A DNA stretch of 24,339 nt, taken from assembly GCA_900772625.1 (NCBI GenBank), contig CAAHEQ010000098.1, positions 1-24,339 of the forward strand, written 5' to 3'. This document shows positions 14,786-22,554 of this stretch, one piece after another. Below the pieces are notes generated by a model. It did not search any database. It saw nothing but the letters and a program-made list of their open reading frames with translations, and was not told the DNA's origin. A program made the translations under genes and the position numbers. The number at the start of each line of letters is the position of its first letter. The stretch's first letter is position 1. This DNA comes from Alphaproteobacteria bacterium (lineage in GTDB: Bacteria > Pseudomonadota > Alphaproteobacteria > CAAHEQ01 > UBA3637).

Positions 14786-15754
14786 ATGACAGATTTATAC
14801 CAAGTTTTAGGCGTTTCTAAAAGCGCCAGTGCAACAGAAATTAAAAAAGCGTACCATAAATTGGCACGCACGTGCCACCCTGACGTGACGAAAAACGATC
14901 CAAAGGCGGCAGAAAAATTCAAGGAAATATCAAGTGCTTACGACATATTAGGTGATGCAAAAAAGCGTGCACAATATGACGCGGGCGAAATTGACGAGCA
15001 AGGCAAACCACGTGCTCCATTCGGTTTTGGTGGCGCAAGTGGAGGCTATGGTCAATATAGCGGCAACCCTTTTGGGGCGGGAGGCAATCCTTTTGGTGCA
15101 GGCGGGCGAACATACACCTACAGCTCGTCTGATGATGCGGGCGGCTTTGGTGGCTTTGACTTTGCGGATCTTTTTGGTGGCGCAGGCGGTGCAGGCGGCT
15201 TTGCTGACATTTTCTCGTCCATGGGGCGCGGGGGCGCAAGACGCGCTCAAAGCCAACCTCAAGGCCAAGATGTGTCGTACAGCTTGACGATTGACTTTAC
15301 TTTGGCAATGACGGGCGGCGATACTTCTGTGCGCTTGTCGAACGGTAAACAAATCAAGGTGAAAATCCCTGCAGGTATTGCCGAGGGGGCGACTTTGCGC
15401 TTGCGTGGACAAGGTCAAAATGGCGGCGATGCGCTGATTAAAATCAATATCGCGTCTCACCCGATTTTTAAACGTTCGGGCTATGATGTGGAAATGACGT
15501 TGCCGATTACATTAAAAGAGGCCGTGTTGGGAGCAAAAGTGACTATTCCGACTTTGACGGGTAAGGTTGCGCTGAGCATTCCTGCAAATACCAGCTCGGA
15601 CAAAGTGTTGCGTTTGAAAGGCAAAGGTGCAACGGGCAAGGGTGATTTGCTTGTGCGTGTTCAGATTTTGTTGCCCGATAAGCCCGACAAAGCGCTGGAA
15701 GACTTTATGCGCACGTGGCAAGCGCCGTCCCAAAATCCGCGTCCATTCTTTTAA
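14786..15754 (+). CDS. DnaJ-class co-chaperone without zinc finger (CbpA-like)
   Basis: Hsp40 co-chaperone that delivers unfolded protein to DnaK and triggers its ATPase. In 322 residues: J domain (1-66) with the essential HPD in TCHPDVTK, a long Gly/Phe-rich region (about 77-155) containing a twice-repeated NPFGAGG, and a C-terminal substrate-binding part (about 163-310) with VSYSLTIDFTLAMTGGD and LKGKGATGKGDLLVRV. No CxxCxGxG repeats are present, so it is of the type II/CbpA kind rather than DnaJ itself. AGAGGAA lies 7-8 bases before ATG. It stands alone, convergent with recO, with its own promoter and a terminator downstream. Confidence 0.92.
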   Translation: MTDLYQVLGVSKSASATEIKKAYHKLARTCHPDVTKNDPKAAEKFKEISSAYDILGDAKKRAQYDAGEIDEQGKPRAPFGFGGASGGYGQYSGNPFGAGGNPFGAGGRTYTYSSSDDAGGFGGFDFADLFGGAGGAGGFADIFSSMGRGGARRAQSQPQGQDVSYSLTIDFTLAMTGGDTSVRLSNGKQIKVKIPAGIAEGATLRLRGQGQNGGDALIKINIASHPIFKRSGYDVEMTLPITLKEAVLGAKVTIPTLTGKVALSIPANTSSDKVLRLKGKGATGKGDLLVRVQILLPDKPDKALEDFMRTWQAPSQNPRPFF

Positions 15755-15773
15755 AATTAAGGCAACTTAAATA

Positions 15774-15807
15774 AAACAGGCGTACTTTTATCAGGTGCGC
15801 CTTGTTT
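15774..15807. terminator. bidirectional terminator candidate between dnaJ-type gene and recO
   Basis: AAACAGGCGTAC (15774-15785) pairs imperfectly with GTGCGCCTTGTTT (15795-15807), with one bulge and one mismatch. It is flanked by AAAA on the left and TTTATA on the right, so it can end both convergent transcripts. Placed 20 bases after one stop and 17 after the other. Confidence 0.5.
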
Positions 15808-15823
15808 ATACGTATGCGCTTAT

Positions 15824-16495
15824 TTATAACAATTGAATGCGGGTGAGTGGTAGCTCTTTGACATGGCGGGACAGAAAGTATCCCACAAGGTGCAAGCCTT
15901 GTCCGAGCTCTTGCGGTGATGCGCTGTCAGTTGCTTGCCATAAAAAACGTGGTAAGGGCAATAGTTTTTCTCGGTACGGATCGCCTTTTTCACGACTGAC
16001 GGCACGGCCTGTTTTGGGCGAAACATAGGCCAGATTGTTTGCATCGCCACCGCCTGCGCATTTCGTCAAATCAAGCCCAAAGCCAAGGCAGGTGAGCAAC
16101 AATAATTCAAGTCTGATGTATTGCATCAGCCAATTTTCACTGTCTAGGTCGGATAAAAAATAACAGACTGCTTGATAAAACTCGGGCATCGGTTCGCGTT
16201 CTGGCAACGCTTCGTCCAGCAGAGCACACAAGCTTGACAAGCACGCCAATCGTTTGCGGTCGCTTAAATAGCGGGCACTGAGTGGGTCGGTGATTTCAAG
16301 CTTGTAATTTCCCAAATGTTCGGGCAATCTGGCGTGCCATTTAAGCTCTGCAATTGATCCTGCCAGCGGCAAACGTTTTGAGTGGATAAGCCCCAAATGC
16401 CGGCCATAAGTTGGCGTGAAAGCCGAGACTATGACGGCGTTTTCGCCATGTCTGCGTGCACCCAAAATTAAACCGCTGTCTTGCCAATCAGGCAT
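15824..16495 (-). CDS. recO: DNA repair protein RecO
   Basis: Recombination mediator that helps RecR load RecA onto SSB-covered single strands. In 223 residues it has the N-terminal OB-fold (PDWQDSGLILGARRHGENAVIV, TYGRHLGLIHSKR) and the helical C-terminal part with GFGLDLTKCAGGGDANNL and YVSPKTGRAVS, the typical alphaproteobacterial pattern. The start at 16495 gives the family-standard beginning MPDWQDSG, has GGGGG about 10 bases upstream, and overlaps the era stop by 8 bases; an ATG at 16519 would add eight residues but has no ribosome binding site. Last gene of lepB-rnc-era-recO. Confidence 0.92.
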   Translation of the reverse strand: MPDWQDSGLILGARRHGENAVIVSAFTPTYGRHLGLIHSKRLPLAGSIAELKWHARLPEHLGNYKLEITDPLSARYLSDRKRLACLSSLCALLDEALPEREPMPEFYQAVCYFLSDLDSENWLMQYIRLELLLLTCLGFGLDLTKCAGGGDANNLAYVSPKTGRAVSREKGDPYREKLLPLPRFLWQATDSASPQELGQGLHLVGYFLSRHVKELPLTRIQLL

Positions 16496-17492
16496 TAAAG
16501 TCAAGCCCCCATTCGGCATAGCGTTCAGGGTCGTTTACCCAATTTTGCGCAACTTTGACAAACAAGAAAACGTGTACAGGGCATTCGAAAATGCGGCTAA
16601 GCTCGTATCGCGTGGCCTCGCCAATTTTTTTAAGCATTTTGCCGCCTTTGCCAATGATGATGGCTTTTTGGCCTGTGCGTTCGACATAAATAGTTTGCTC
16701 AACTCGTATATCGCCTTTGGCTTCGTTGCGCTCAAACTTGGTCGTTTCAACGGCAACTGAGTAGGGCAATTCTTGTTGTAGATTTAAGTATAATTTTTCA
16801 CGCGTAATTTCGGCACAAAATAAACGGTTCGGCAAATCCGACAAGTTGTCTTCGGGGTACATAAAATCCCCAATCGGCATTTGTGCTACCAAATAATCCA
16901 ACAGCTCTTTGGCGTTTTCGCCTGTTTTAGCACTGATGCAAAAAGTTTCTTTAAATATCTGATAAGACTTTAAATTTTCGATAAGTGGTAAAAGTTTTTC
17001 TTTGGGTAGCGTATCGATTTTATTCAATACCAAAATCGTGGGGCGCTTTTCTTTTTCTAAATGATCAATAATGCGTTTTGTGTCATCGTCCAGCCCGCGT
17101 TTGACGTCAATCAATAGCAAGCGCTCGTCGGCGTCTTCGGACTCTGTCCACGCAGTTGCGACCATCGCGCGATCCAATCGGCGCTTCGGTTTGAATATCC
17201 CAGGGACGTCCACAAGGATAATTTCCGTGTTGTCTTGCACGACAATGCCACGTACGCGAGATCGGGTTGTTTGAACTTTGGGCGAGACAATTGAAACTTT
17301 GGCGCCCACCAACAAATTAACCAGCGTAGATTTGCCCGCATTTGGCGCGCCCAACACAGCCACAAATCCGCAATGCTTTTGGGACAGCTCTTGTGTAGCC
17401 CTTTGAGTGGGCGCATTCGTTGCACAAGGCGCTGGTTGTTCTATGCAATCCTGTTGCTTTAATTCGTTCTTTTTAATTTTTTGCGCCGTCAT
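16488..17492 (-). CDS. era: GTPase Era
   Basis: Essential GTPase that binds 16S rRNA and helps mature the small ribosomal subunit. G motifs: G1 GAPNAGKST (48-56), switch I/G2 around QTTRSRVRGI (74-83), G3 DVPG (95-98), G4 NKID (157-160) and G5 SAK (187-189); the C-terminal KH domain follows with IIIGKGGKMLKKIG. The 334 residues are longer than usual because of an N-terminal extension of about 40 residues, polar and with Cys16, Cys23 and Cys41. The G3 motif is DVPG in place of the common DTPG. GGGAG lies 8 bases before ATG, and the start overlaps the rnc end by 20 bases, which fixes this start because no later Met precedes G1. Confidence 0.97.
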   Translation of the reverse strand: MTAQKIKKNELKQQDCIEQPAPCATNAPTQRATQELSQKHCGFVAVLGAPNAGKSTLVNLLVGAKVSIVSPKVQTTRSRVRGIVVQDNTEIILVDVPGIFKPKRRLDRAMVATAWTESEDADERLLLIDVKRGLDDDTKRIIDHLEKEKRPTILVLNKIDTLPKEKLLPLIENLKSYQIFKETFCISAKTGENAKELLDYLVAQMPIGDFMYPEDNLSDLPNRLFCAEITREKLYLNLQQELPYSVAVETTKFERNEAKGDIRVEQTIYVERTGQKAIIIGKGGKMLKKIGEATRYELSRIFECPVHVFLFVKVAQNWVNDPERYAEWGLDFNA

Positions 17493-18144
17493 TTTTATCG
17501 CTCCCGAATTTCTTTAAAAAGTTTTGCGCTGCATTTTGCTCGGCTTGTTTTTTGGAAGAGCCTTCACCAAACACATCACCAAAACCGCTCATTGTCACTT
17601 TAACGCGGAAAAAAGGTGCGTGGGCAGGGCCTATTTGTTGCACCAGCGTATAAACGGGCAGGGCGACTTTGTGCTTGTGTCCCCACTCTTGCAATGCTGT
17701 TTTGGGATCGACAGGCGGTTGAATGTTCTTTTCAATCAAGTCGTGATAGAGTGGAACAACAAACTGATATGCTTTATCCAATCCACCGTCTTTATATATT
17801 GCCGCAATCAAAGCCTCCATAACGTCCGACAGAACAGAAGCGTTGCCTCGAAGCTCTGGCGCGTCAGTAATCAGCGCGTCTGGCAGGCCGATTTTTTTGG
17901 CAAGTTGTGCCAGCGTTTCTTCTCTGACCAAAGCCGTAAAGCGGCGCGCAATGTCGCCTTCTTTTTCGCTTTTATGGTGACCTAGCAACTGGTCGGCGAT
18001 AATCAAGCCTAATACACGGTCGCCCAAAAACTCTAAGCGCTCATAAGCCGCCGCTTTGTTGCCTCTTGCCAACGTCAAAGCGCTTTTTAAAAGGGCTGTG
18101 TCTTTGAATTGATAACCAATTGTTTGTTGCAACTTTGTGATCAT
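17473..18144 (-). CDS. rnc: ribonuclease III
   Basis: Double-strand-specific endoribonuclease for rRNA and mRNA processing. In 223 residues: catalytic domain with the signature ERLEFLGDRVLGL (35-47) and the second acidic pair Asp107/Glu110 in SDVMEALIAAIYKDGG, then a dsRNA-binding domain (about 146-212) ending SSKKQAEQNAAQNFLKKF. The segment before the signature reads SALTLARGNKAAAY; the ALTHRS-type histidine of most relatives is absent and the loop is short. The start at 18144 makes an ATGA overlap with the lepB stop and gives the family's usual N-terminus (MITKLQQTIGYQFKD); the frame back to 18204 runs inside lepB and is rejected. Confidence 0.96.
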   Translation of the reverse strand: MITKLQQTIGYQFKDTALLKSALTLARGNKAAAYERLEFLGDRVLGLIIADQLLGHHKSEKEGDIARRFTALVREETLAQLAKKIGLPDALITDAPELRGNASVLSDVMEALIAAIYKDGGLDKAYQFVVPLYHDLIEKNIQPPVDPKTALQEWGHKHKVALPVYTLVQQIGPAHAPFFRVKVTMSGFGDVFGEGSSKKQAEQNAAQNFLKKFGSDKNDGAKN

Positions 18145-18920
18145 TTGTCGGATCCTATTTTCATCAAAAGCCTGTCCCAACGAATAGACTCTTTCCAATT
18201 CCAAAATGCGATAAACGGAGCATAACCATTATTTGAATAAAAGATTACCTCGGCCTTTCCAACAAGGTTTTCTTTGGGTACATACCCCACTTTGTCCAGC
18301 CAACGCGAATCTTGCGAATTGTCGCGATTATCGCCCATCATAAAGAAGTGATCAGGAGGTACGATGAACTCTTGCGTATCGTCTTGAGGCAGGTTATCCG
18401 CATACTCTAAAATAGGGTGAACAACCCCGTTTGGCAGTGTTTCTTGATAAAGCGTGTGCGCTTGTTTGACACCAGCGCGCTCTTCCATCACAACGCCTTG
18501 GAACTCGCGCTTGACAGGTACGCCGTTAATGTGCAAAACACCACCTATGACTTGGATTCTGTCGTTTGGCAAGCCGATAACGCGCTTGATATAGTCAATG
18601 TTTGTATTGCTCGGCAAGCGGAACACAACGACATCGCCACGCTCTGGTGCACGATAGAAAATGCGTCCTTTAGGCACAATTGGCAAGCTGAACGGGAACG
18701 AATGGCGTGAAAAGCCATAAGCGTACTTGCTGACGAACAAATAATCGCCGACAAGCAAGGTCGGCACCATAGACGAAGACGGAATGTTAAACGGCTCAAA
18801 CGCGCACGAGCGTACTGTCAGCGCGATTAACGCCGCCCACAAAAGCGCCTTAGCGTTTTCCTTAAGCCACGCTGAGAAAGTCGTTTTTTTATTATTTTTT
18901 AAATTTTTTGTCTTTTTCAT
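18141..18920 (-). CDS. lepB: signal peptidase I
   Basis: Inner-membrane peptidase that removes signal peptides from exported proteins, including those predicted elsewhere in this window. One N-terminal membrane helix (about 22-38), then the catalytic domain: nucleophile Ser50 in PSSSMVPTL, general base Lys112 in YIKRVIGLPND, and the conserved MGDNRDNSQDSR near residue 200. The 259 residues fit the alphaproteobacterial form. The N-terminus is short and lysine-rich (MKKTKNLKNNKK). First gene of lepB-rnc-era-recO; acpS, a common upstream neighbour in relatives, is not here. Its stop overlaps the rnc start (ATGA). Confidence 0.97.
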   Translation of the reverse strand: MKKTKNLKNNKKTTFSAWLKENAKALLWAALIALTVRSCAFEPFNIPSSSMVPTLLVGDYLFVSKYAYGFSRHSFPFSLPIVPKGRIFYRAPERGDVVVFRLPSNTNIDYIKRVIGLPNDRIQVIGGVLHINGVPVKREFQGVVMEERAGVKQAHTLYQETLPNGVVHPILEYADNLPQDDTQEFIVPPDHFFMMGDNRDNSQDSRWLDKVGYVPKENLVGKAEVIFYSNNGYAPFIAFWNWKESIRWDRLLMKIGSDK

Positions 18921-18930
18921 TTGTGAAAAC

Positions 18931-18985
18931 TTTACTTTTTTGTTAAACTATCGCCTATAATAGCTGAAGAGAGAAAAAATAGCAA
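18931..18985. promoter_or_regulatory. divergent lepB/tgt promoters with a shared -10
   Basis: Minus strand (lepB): -35 TTGCTA (18980-18985), 17-base spacer, -10 TATTAT (18957-18962). Plus strand (tgt): -10 TATAAT (18956-18961, perfect), with only a weak -35, TTTACT (18931-18936, 19-base spacer). The two -10 boxes are the same seven bases, TATAATA, read in opposite directions. Only one polymerase could open this site at a time. Confidence 0.6.
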
Positions 18986-18999
18986 TAGGAAAAGAGAAA

Positions 19000-20118
19000 A
19001 TGTTAAAATTTGATTTGCTGACTAGTCAGGACAATGCCCGCCGAGGCGTTCTGCATACGGCACACGGAACAATTCAAACGCCGACTTTTATGCCTGTGGG
19101 CACATGCGCAACCGTCAAAGGAATGATGCCCGAATCGGTGGCCTCGACTGGCGCTGAGATTATTTTGGGCAACACATACCATTTGATGTTGCGTCCAACA
19201 CCCGAGCGTGTAGCAGCTTTAGGCGGCCTGCACAAGTTTATGAATTGGAACAAGCCAATTTTAACAGACTCGGGCGGCTTTCAAGTGATGAGCCTTTCAA
19301 AACTGCGTAAAATGACGGAGGAGGGCTGTACTTTCCAATCGCACATAGACGGCTCAAAACACGTCTTAACGCCCGAGCGTTCAATCGAAATCCAGCATTT
19401 GCTGGACAGCAATATCACGATGGCGTTTGACGAATGTATGCCGTATCCTTCTGAAAAAAAAGATGTAAAGCGGTCTATGGAGCGGTCTATGCGCTGGGCA
19501 AAGCGTTCGAAAGAGGCGTTTAAAGACAGAGACGGCTATGGCATTTTTGGCATTGTGCAAGGCGGCGTATTTGCGGATTTGCGAGCTTATTCGGTTGCAG
19601 AGCTGACCAAAATAGGCTTTGACGGCTATGCGGTTGGCGGACTGGCCGTGGGCGAGGGGCAACAGCTGATGTTCGAAGTGTTAGAAGCAACAACACCATT
19701 GCTGCCGCAAGACAAGCCTCGTTATTTAATGGGTGTCGGTCGCCCGTCCGATATTGTCGGTTCGGTTGCACGCGGGATTGATATGTTCGATTGCGTGATG
19801 CCAACCCGCAGCGGGCGCAATGCTTTGGCTTTTACACGTCAAGGAACGGTGAACTTGCGCAACGCCGTCCATATGGACGATCCTGCGCCTTTGGATCCAG
19901 AATGTTCGTGCCCCGCCTGTACGCATTATTCGCGTGCATACCTGCACCATTTGTTCCGTGCGGGCGAAATGTTGGGCGCGATGTTGCTCAGCTGGCATAA
20001 TATCCAATACTATGAAGATTTGATGAAGTCTATTCGTGCGGCAATAGAAAACAAAAAGTTTGCCGACTTCGCAAATGAGTTTTTTGAAAAGAATAAAACG
20101 CTTAAAAGGCCTCTTTAA
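19000..20118 (+). CDS. tgt: queuine tRNA-ribosyltransferase (TGT)
   Basis: Exchanges guanine 34 in Asp, Asn, His and Tyr tRNAs for the queuosine precursor preQ1. In 372 residues: Asp90 in LTDSGGFQVMSL (general acid), substrate pocket GGLAVGEG (213-220), nucleophile Asp264 in DMFDCVMPTRSGRNA, and the zinc ligands Cys302, Cys304, Cys307 and His333 in CSCPAC..SWHN. All key residues are present. AGGAAAAGAG precedes ATG. Divergent from lepB; one base separates its stop from the DUF721 start. No queA or queuosine-synthesis gene is seen in the window, so preQ1 must be made or imported elsewhere. Confidence 0.98.
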   Translation: MLKFDLLTSQDNARRGVLHTAHGTIQTPTFMPVGTCATVKGMMPESVASTGAEIILGNTYHLMLRPTPERVAALGGLHKFMNWNKPILTDSGGFQVMSLSKLRKMTEEGCTFQSHIDGSKHVLTPERSIEIQHLLDSNITMAFDECMPYPSEKKDVKRSMERSMRWAKRSKEAFKDRDGYGIFGIVQGGVFADLRAYSVAELTKIGFDGYAVGGLAVGEGQQLMFEVLEATTPLLPQDKPRYLMGVGRPSDIVGSVARGIDMFDCVMPTRSGRNALAFTRQGTVNLRNAVHMDDPAPLDPECSCPACTHYSRAYLHHLFRAGEMLGAMLLSWHNIQYYEDLMKSIRAAIENKKFADFANEFFEKNKTLKRPL

Positions 20119-20119
20119 A

Positions 20120-20656
20120 ATGCAAGAAAAAGTCAAAAAAAGCGATAAAAAACCGAAAATCAGAACCGAGTGCCGAGCTGGTGCTTTGTTCCCGCTTGCG
20201 ACTGACTTGCACAAGCTGGCCACCAAAGTGCTCGGTAAAAAAGGCTTTTTAAGTGTGGATTTAATTGCGCGTTGGCCTGATGTTGTGGGTGAAAATATGG
20301 CGGCCTATGTCAGACCTGAAAAAATATCTTTTCCAAAAGGCGAGCGCACGTCTGGTACGCTTTATGTCAAAGTGCAAAGTGGTGCCGTTGCCCTGACGGT
20401 CGAGCACCAAAAAAATGTGATACTCGGGCGTGTCGCGTCTTTTATGGGCTTAGGAGTGGTGACGGACTTAAAGGTTATTCAGGACGCAAGTGTGCGCCCT
20501 TCACCACCCGCATCCTCATCATCTTTGGTAAGCGACAAACCCAAGGAATTGACGACAGATCAACAAGAAAAGCTTGCTCAAATGTTGGCGAGTGTTAAGG
20601 ATAAAGCGTTGCGAGAAAAGCTTGAAAAAATCGGCAAAAGCATTTTTTTGAAATAG
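20120..20656 (+). CDS. DUF721/DciA-like protein
   Basis: A 178-residue protein of the DUF721 family. DciA, a member of this family, loads the replicative helicase DnaB in bacteria that lack DnaC, so that is the likely role. The conserved part lies at about 20-115: DLHKLATKVLGKKGFLSVDL, IARWPDVVGENMAAYVRPEKI, then GTLYVKVQSGAVALTVEHQKNVILGRV. A proline/serine linker and a charged C-terminal helix follow. The start at 20120, one base after the tgt stop, has AAAGG 9-10 bases upstream; extension to 20060 would run through tgt and is rejected. A DsbA-type gene follows, as in many alphaproteobacteria where DUF721-dsbA precede smc; here ATP synthase genes follow instead. Confidence 0.82.
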   Translation: MQEKVKKSDKKPKIRTECRAGALFPLATDLHKLATKVLGKKGFLSVDLIARWPDVVGENMAAYVRPEKISFPKGERTSGTLYVKVQSGAVALTVEHQKNVILGRVASFMGLGVVTDLKVIQDASVRPSPPASSSSLVSDKPKELTTDQQEKLAQMLASVKDKALREKLEKIGKSIFLK

Positions 20657-20660
20657 TCTC

Positions 20661-20689
20661 TTGCTATTTGAAATAAATCGGATTAAGAT
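20661..20689 (+). promoter_or_regulatory. candidate promoter before the DsbA-type gene
   Basis: TTGCTA (20661-20666), 17-base spacer, TAAGAT (20684-20689, 4 of 6). The start codon follows 24 bases later with AAAGGAA between. The -35 is the same as in the lepB promoter. Moderate match only. Confidence 0.35.
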
Positions 20690-20713
20690 ACATTAAAAAG
20701 AAAGGAAATTAAA

Positions 20714-21496
20714 ATGAAGTTTATTTGGATTACTGTTTTAGGTGCGATTATCGTTTTCGGCATTATTTACAAAATGAATCAAGTAGCTTTAACGCCCGCG
20801 GACGGGCTGACAGCCAGTGGGCAAAAGGTTGAAATGTCGGGTTCTGACAATACGCCGTCCGACAGCAAGTTTGAACCTTTGGATTTGTCGATGGGCTTTT
20901 CGCTGATCCGCTCGGCTCATGCTGAGGCGGCGCCCAATGCTCAAGCGGTTCAAAATAATCAAACACTTGCGCGCTTGGAAACGCGCACACTGGGCAATGA
21001 AAATGCTCCCATTAAAATGTATGTGTTTTCATCTTTGACTTGCTCGCATTGTGCAAAGTTCCACACACACACGATTAAAGCGATTGAAAACAGCTATGTT
21101 AAAAACGGTCAAGTGTTTTTCACTTATATCGACTTTCCGTTTGATGTGCGTGCCGTGGGTGGTGCAATGCTCGCCAGATGCATGCCTCAAAGCGATTACT
21201 TCAAGTTCTTGAATCTTTTATTTGAAAATCAAGCAAACTGGGCTTTTAAGCCTAATGCACGCGAGATTTTGACAACGTATGCGTCTTTGCAAGGAATGTC
21301 TGCGGGCGATGTCAGAGCTTGTTTTGCCGACAATGTGCTGAAAAACAAAATCATTACAACGCGTGATGTTTATATGAAAAAGTACGACATTACGGGTACG
21401 CCTACTACGGTTTTAATCAAAGGCGACAAAACTGAAATTGTTGCAGGTGCCGATGAAAAGAAAATCAACAAGATTTTGGCTGACTGGACAAAATAG
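20714..21496 (+). CDS. membrane-anchored DsbA-type thiol oxidoreductase
   Basis: A 260-residue thioredoxin-fold protein of the DsbA/DsbC-like class, in the periplasm. An N-terminal hydrophobic helix (about 4-20) anchors it or is cleaved; a polar linker of about 70 residues follows, containing an alanine-rich signal-like string SAHAEAAPNA. The redox site is Cys110-Ser-His-Cys113 (LTCSHCAKFH), the cis-proline is Pro230 in TGTPTT, and a second Cys pair occurs at 156 and 203. The family includes oxidases and isomerases; CSHC and the second cysteine pair leave the direction of the reaction open. No dsbB is visible. RBS AAAGGAA. It follows the DUF721 gene and precedes atpI by 12 bases. Confidence 0.85.
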   Translation: MKFIWITVLGAIIVFGIIYKMNQVALTPADGLTASGQKVEMSGSDNTPSDSKFEPLDLSMGFSLIRSAHAEAAPNAQAVQNNQTLARLETRTLGNENAPIKMYVFSSLTCSHCAKFHTHTIKAIENSYVKNGQVFFTYIDFPFDVRAVGGAMLARCMPQSDYFKFLNLLFENQANWAFKPNAREILTTYASLQGMSAGDVRACFADNVLKNKIITTRDVYMKKYDITGTPTTVLIKGDKTEIVAGADEKKINKILADWTK

Positions 21497-21508
21497 AGGC
21501 TTTTGAGT

Positions 21509-21814
21509 ATGGCGCAGCAGAAGAACATAAACGCGGCTGAGATTAAAAAGAAAATCAATGATTTTCATCAGCGTGTTTTTGCCTCTTCTGCCCCAAAAAA
21601 ACAATCCGCTTCGCATTCAGTGGGTGTGATTATTACAGTGCTTTCCGATTTGATTGGCGGCTTGTTGGTGGGCAGCGCGATCGGCTGGCTTTTGTATCAT
21701 TACGCAGGCGCTCATATTCTCGTATTGTTTTTGTTCGTGCTGATTGGTGGCTTTGCGGGGCTTTTGAATGTCTATAAATCGCTGGAGCGCTTAAGCAAGG
21801 GAGAGGGTAAATGA
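21509..21814 (+). CDS. atpI: AtpI-like ATP synthase assembly protein
   Basis: Small membrane protein of the F0 operon, thought to help assemble the c-ring and possibly to handle Mg2+. In 101 residues it has a polar N-terminal half, then two membrane helices (about 45-65 and 70-88) with IGGLLVGSAIGWLLYHY and FVLIGGFAGLLNVYK, the pattern of the alphaproteobacterial AtpI. ATG at 21509 is preceded by GAGG 8-9 bases upstream; a TTG two codons earlier is less likely. Its stop overlaps atpB as ATGA, so translation is coupled. Confidence 0.88.
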   Translation: MAQQKNINAAEIKKKINDFHQRVFASSAPKKQSASHSVGVIITVLSDLIGGLLVGSAIGWLLYHYAGAHILVLFLFVLIGGFAGLLNVYKSLERLSKGEGK

Positions 21815-22551
21815 AGCTACACAATCCCTTGGAGCAATTCGACATTAACGTTTATTACCCAATGCATTTGGGCGAGCTTGATTTGTCGCTGACGAATGCG
21901 TCTGTTTCAATGATTGTGGCGACTTTGCTGGCGATAGGCCTTTTGTGGTTGATGACAAGGCATATGAAAATTTTGCCGCATTTGGGGCAGACTATTGCCG
22001 AAAGTTTATACCTTTTTATTAAAAGCACCATAGCCGATACAATCGGTACAAAGGGATATTCGATGATTCCTTTTATTATGACGCTGTTTATCTTTGTGCT
22101 TTTTGGAAACTTGTTGGGTTTGTTCCCGTATGCCTTTACGTTTACAAGCCACTTGTCGGTAGTTGGAGCAATTGCCGTGCTGGGAACGCTTGTTTCGATG
22201 TGCCTTGGCGTTTACAATCGAGGGCTTGCGTGGTTTCATGTGTTTTTCCCAAAAGGTGTGCCAGTGCTGTTAGCGCCTTTGATGGTGCCAATTGAAATTG
22301 TTTCGTTTTTATCAAAGCCTTTCAGCTTGACTGTGCGGTTGGTGATGAATATGACGGTCGGTCATATTATGTTGGAAATTGTGGCGGGCTTTGTTTTCGT
22401 TATGGGGCTGGCGGGCTTTGTGCCGTTGCTCTTTACAGGGTTGTTGATTTTGTTTGAAGTCTTTATTGGAGTGTTGCAAGCTTATGTATTTACTATCCTA
22501 AGCTGCATCTATCTGGCAGAGGCTTTTGAAGGTGAAGAAGAAGGAGTTTAA
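21811..22551 (+). CDS. atpB: ATP synthase subunit a
   Basis: Static membrane subunit that forms the two proton half-channels against the c-ring. In 246 residues there are five or more membrane helices. The essential arginine is Arg176 in LSKPFSLTVRLVMNMTVGHIML, where most relatives read LSRPISLSVRLFANMLAGH; the changes (K for R, V/M for F/A, T for L) are mild. The last helix has LQAYVFTILSCIYL, standard for the family, but then a short acidic tail (EAFEGEEEGV). The start is fixed by the ATGA overlap with atpI. Followed by atpE after 3 bases. Confidence 0.96.
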   Translation: MKLHNPLEQFDINVYYPMHLGELDLSLTNASVSMIVATLLAIGLLWLMTRHMKILPHLGQTIAESLYLFIKSTIADTIGTKGYSMIPFIMTLFIFVLFGNLLGLFPYAFTFTSHLSVVGAIAVLGTLVSMCLGVYNRGLAWFHVFFPKGVPVLLAPLMVPIEIVSFLSKPFSLTVRLVMNMTVGHIMLEIVAGFVFVMGLAGFVPLLFTGLLILFEVFIGVLQAYVFTILSCIYLAEAFEGEEEGV

Positions 22552-22554
22552 ACT

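Noticed and set aside
15072..15108. CRISPR-like or tandem repeat (NPFGAGG coded twice)
   Set aside because: Only two copies, inside the Gly/Phe region normal for this co-chaperone family.
14948..15460. 170-codon minus-strand frame opposite the DnaJ-type gene
   Set aside because: Arises from the Gly-rich coding region; low-complexity and unsupported.
16496..16519. Upstream ATG for recO
   Set aside because: No ribosome binding site, and the extra residues are not part of the family's N-terminus.
18145..18204. Upstream start for rnc
   Set aside because: Lies inside lepB; the ATGA overlap at 18144 gives the standard RNase III N-terminus.
20060..20119. Upstream start for the DUF721 gene
   Set aside because: It would read the end of tgt in a second frame; the ATG at 20120 has a ribosome binding site and fits the family.
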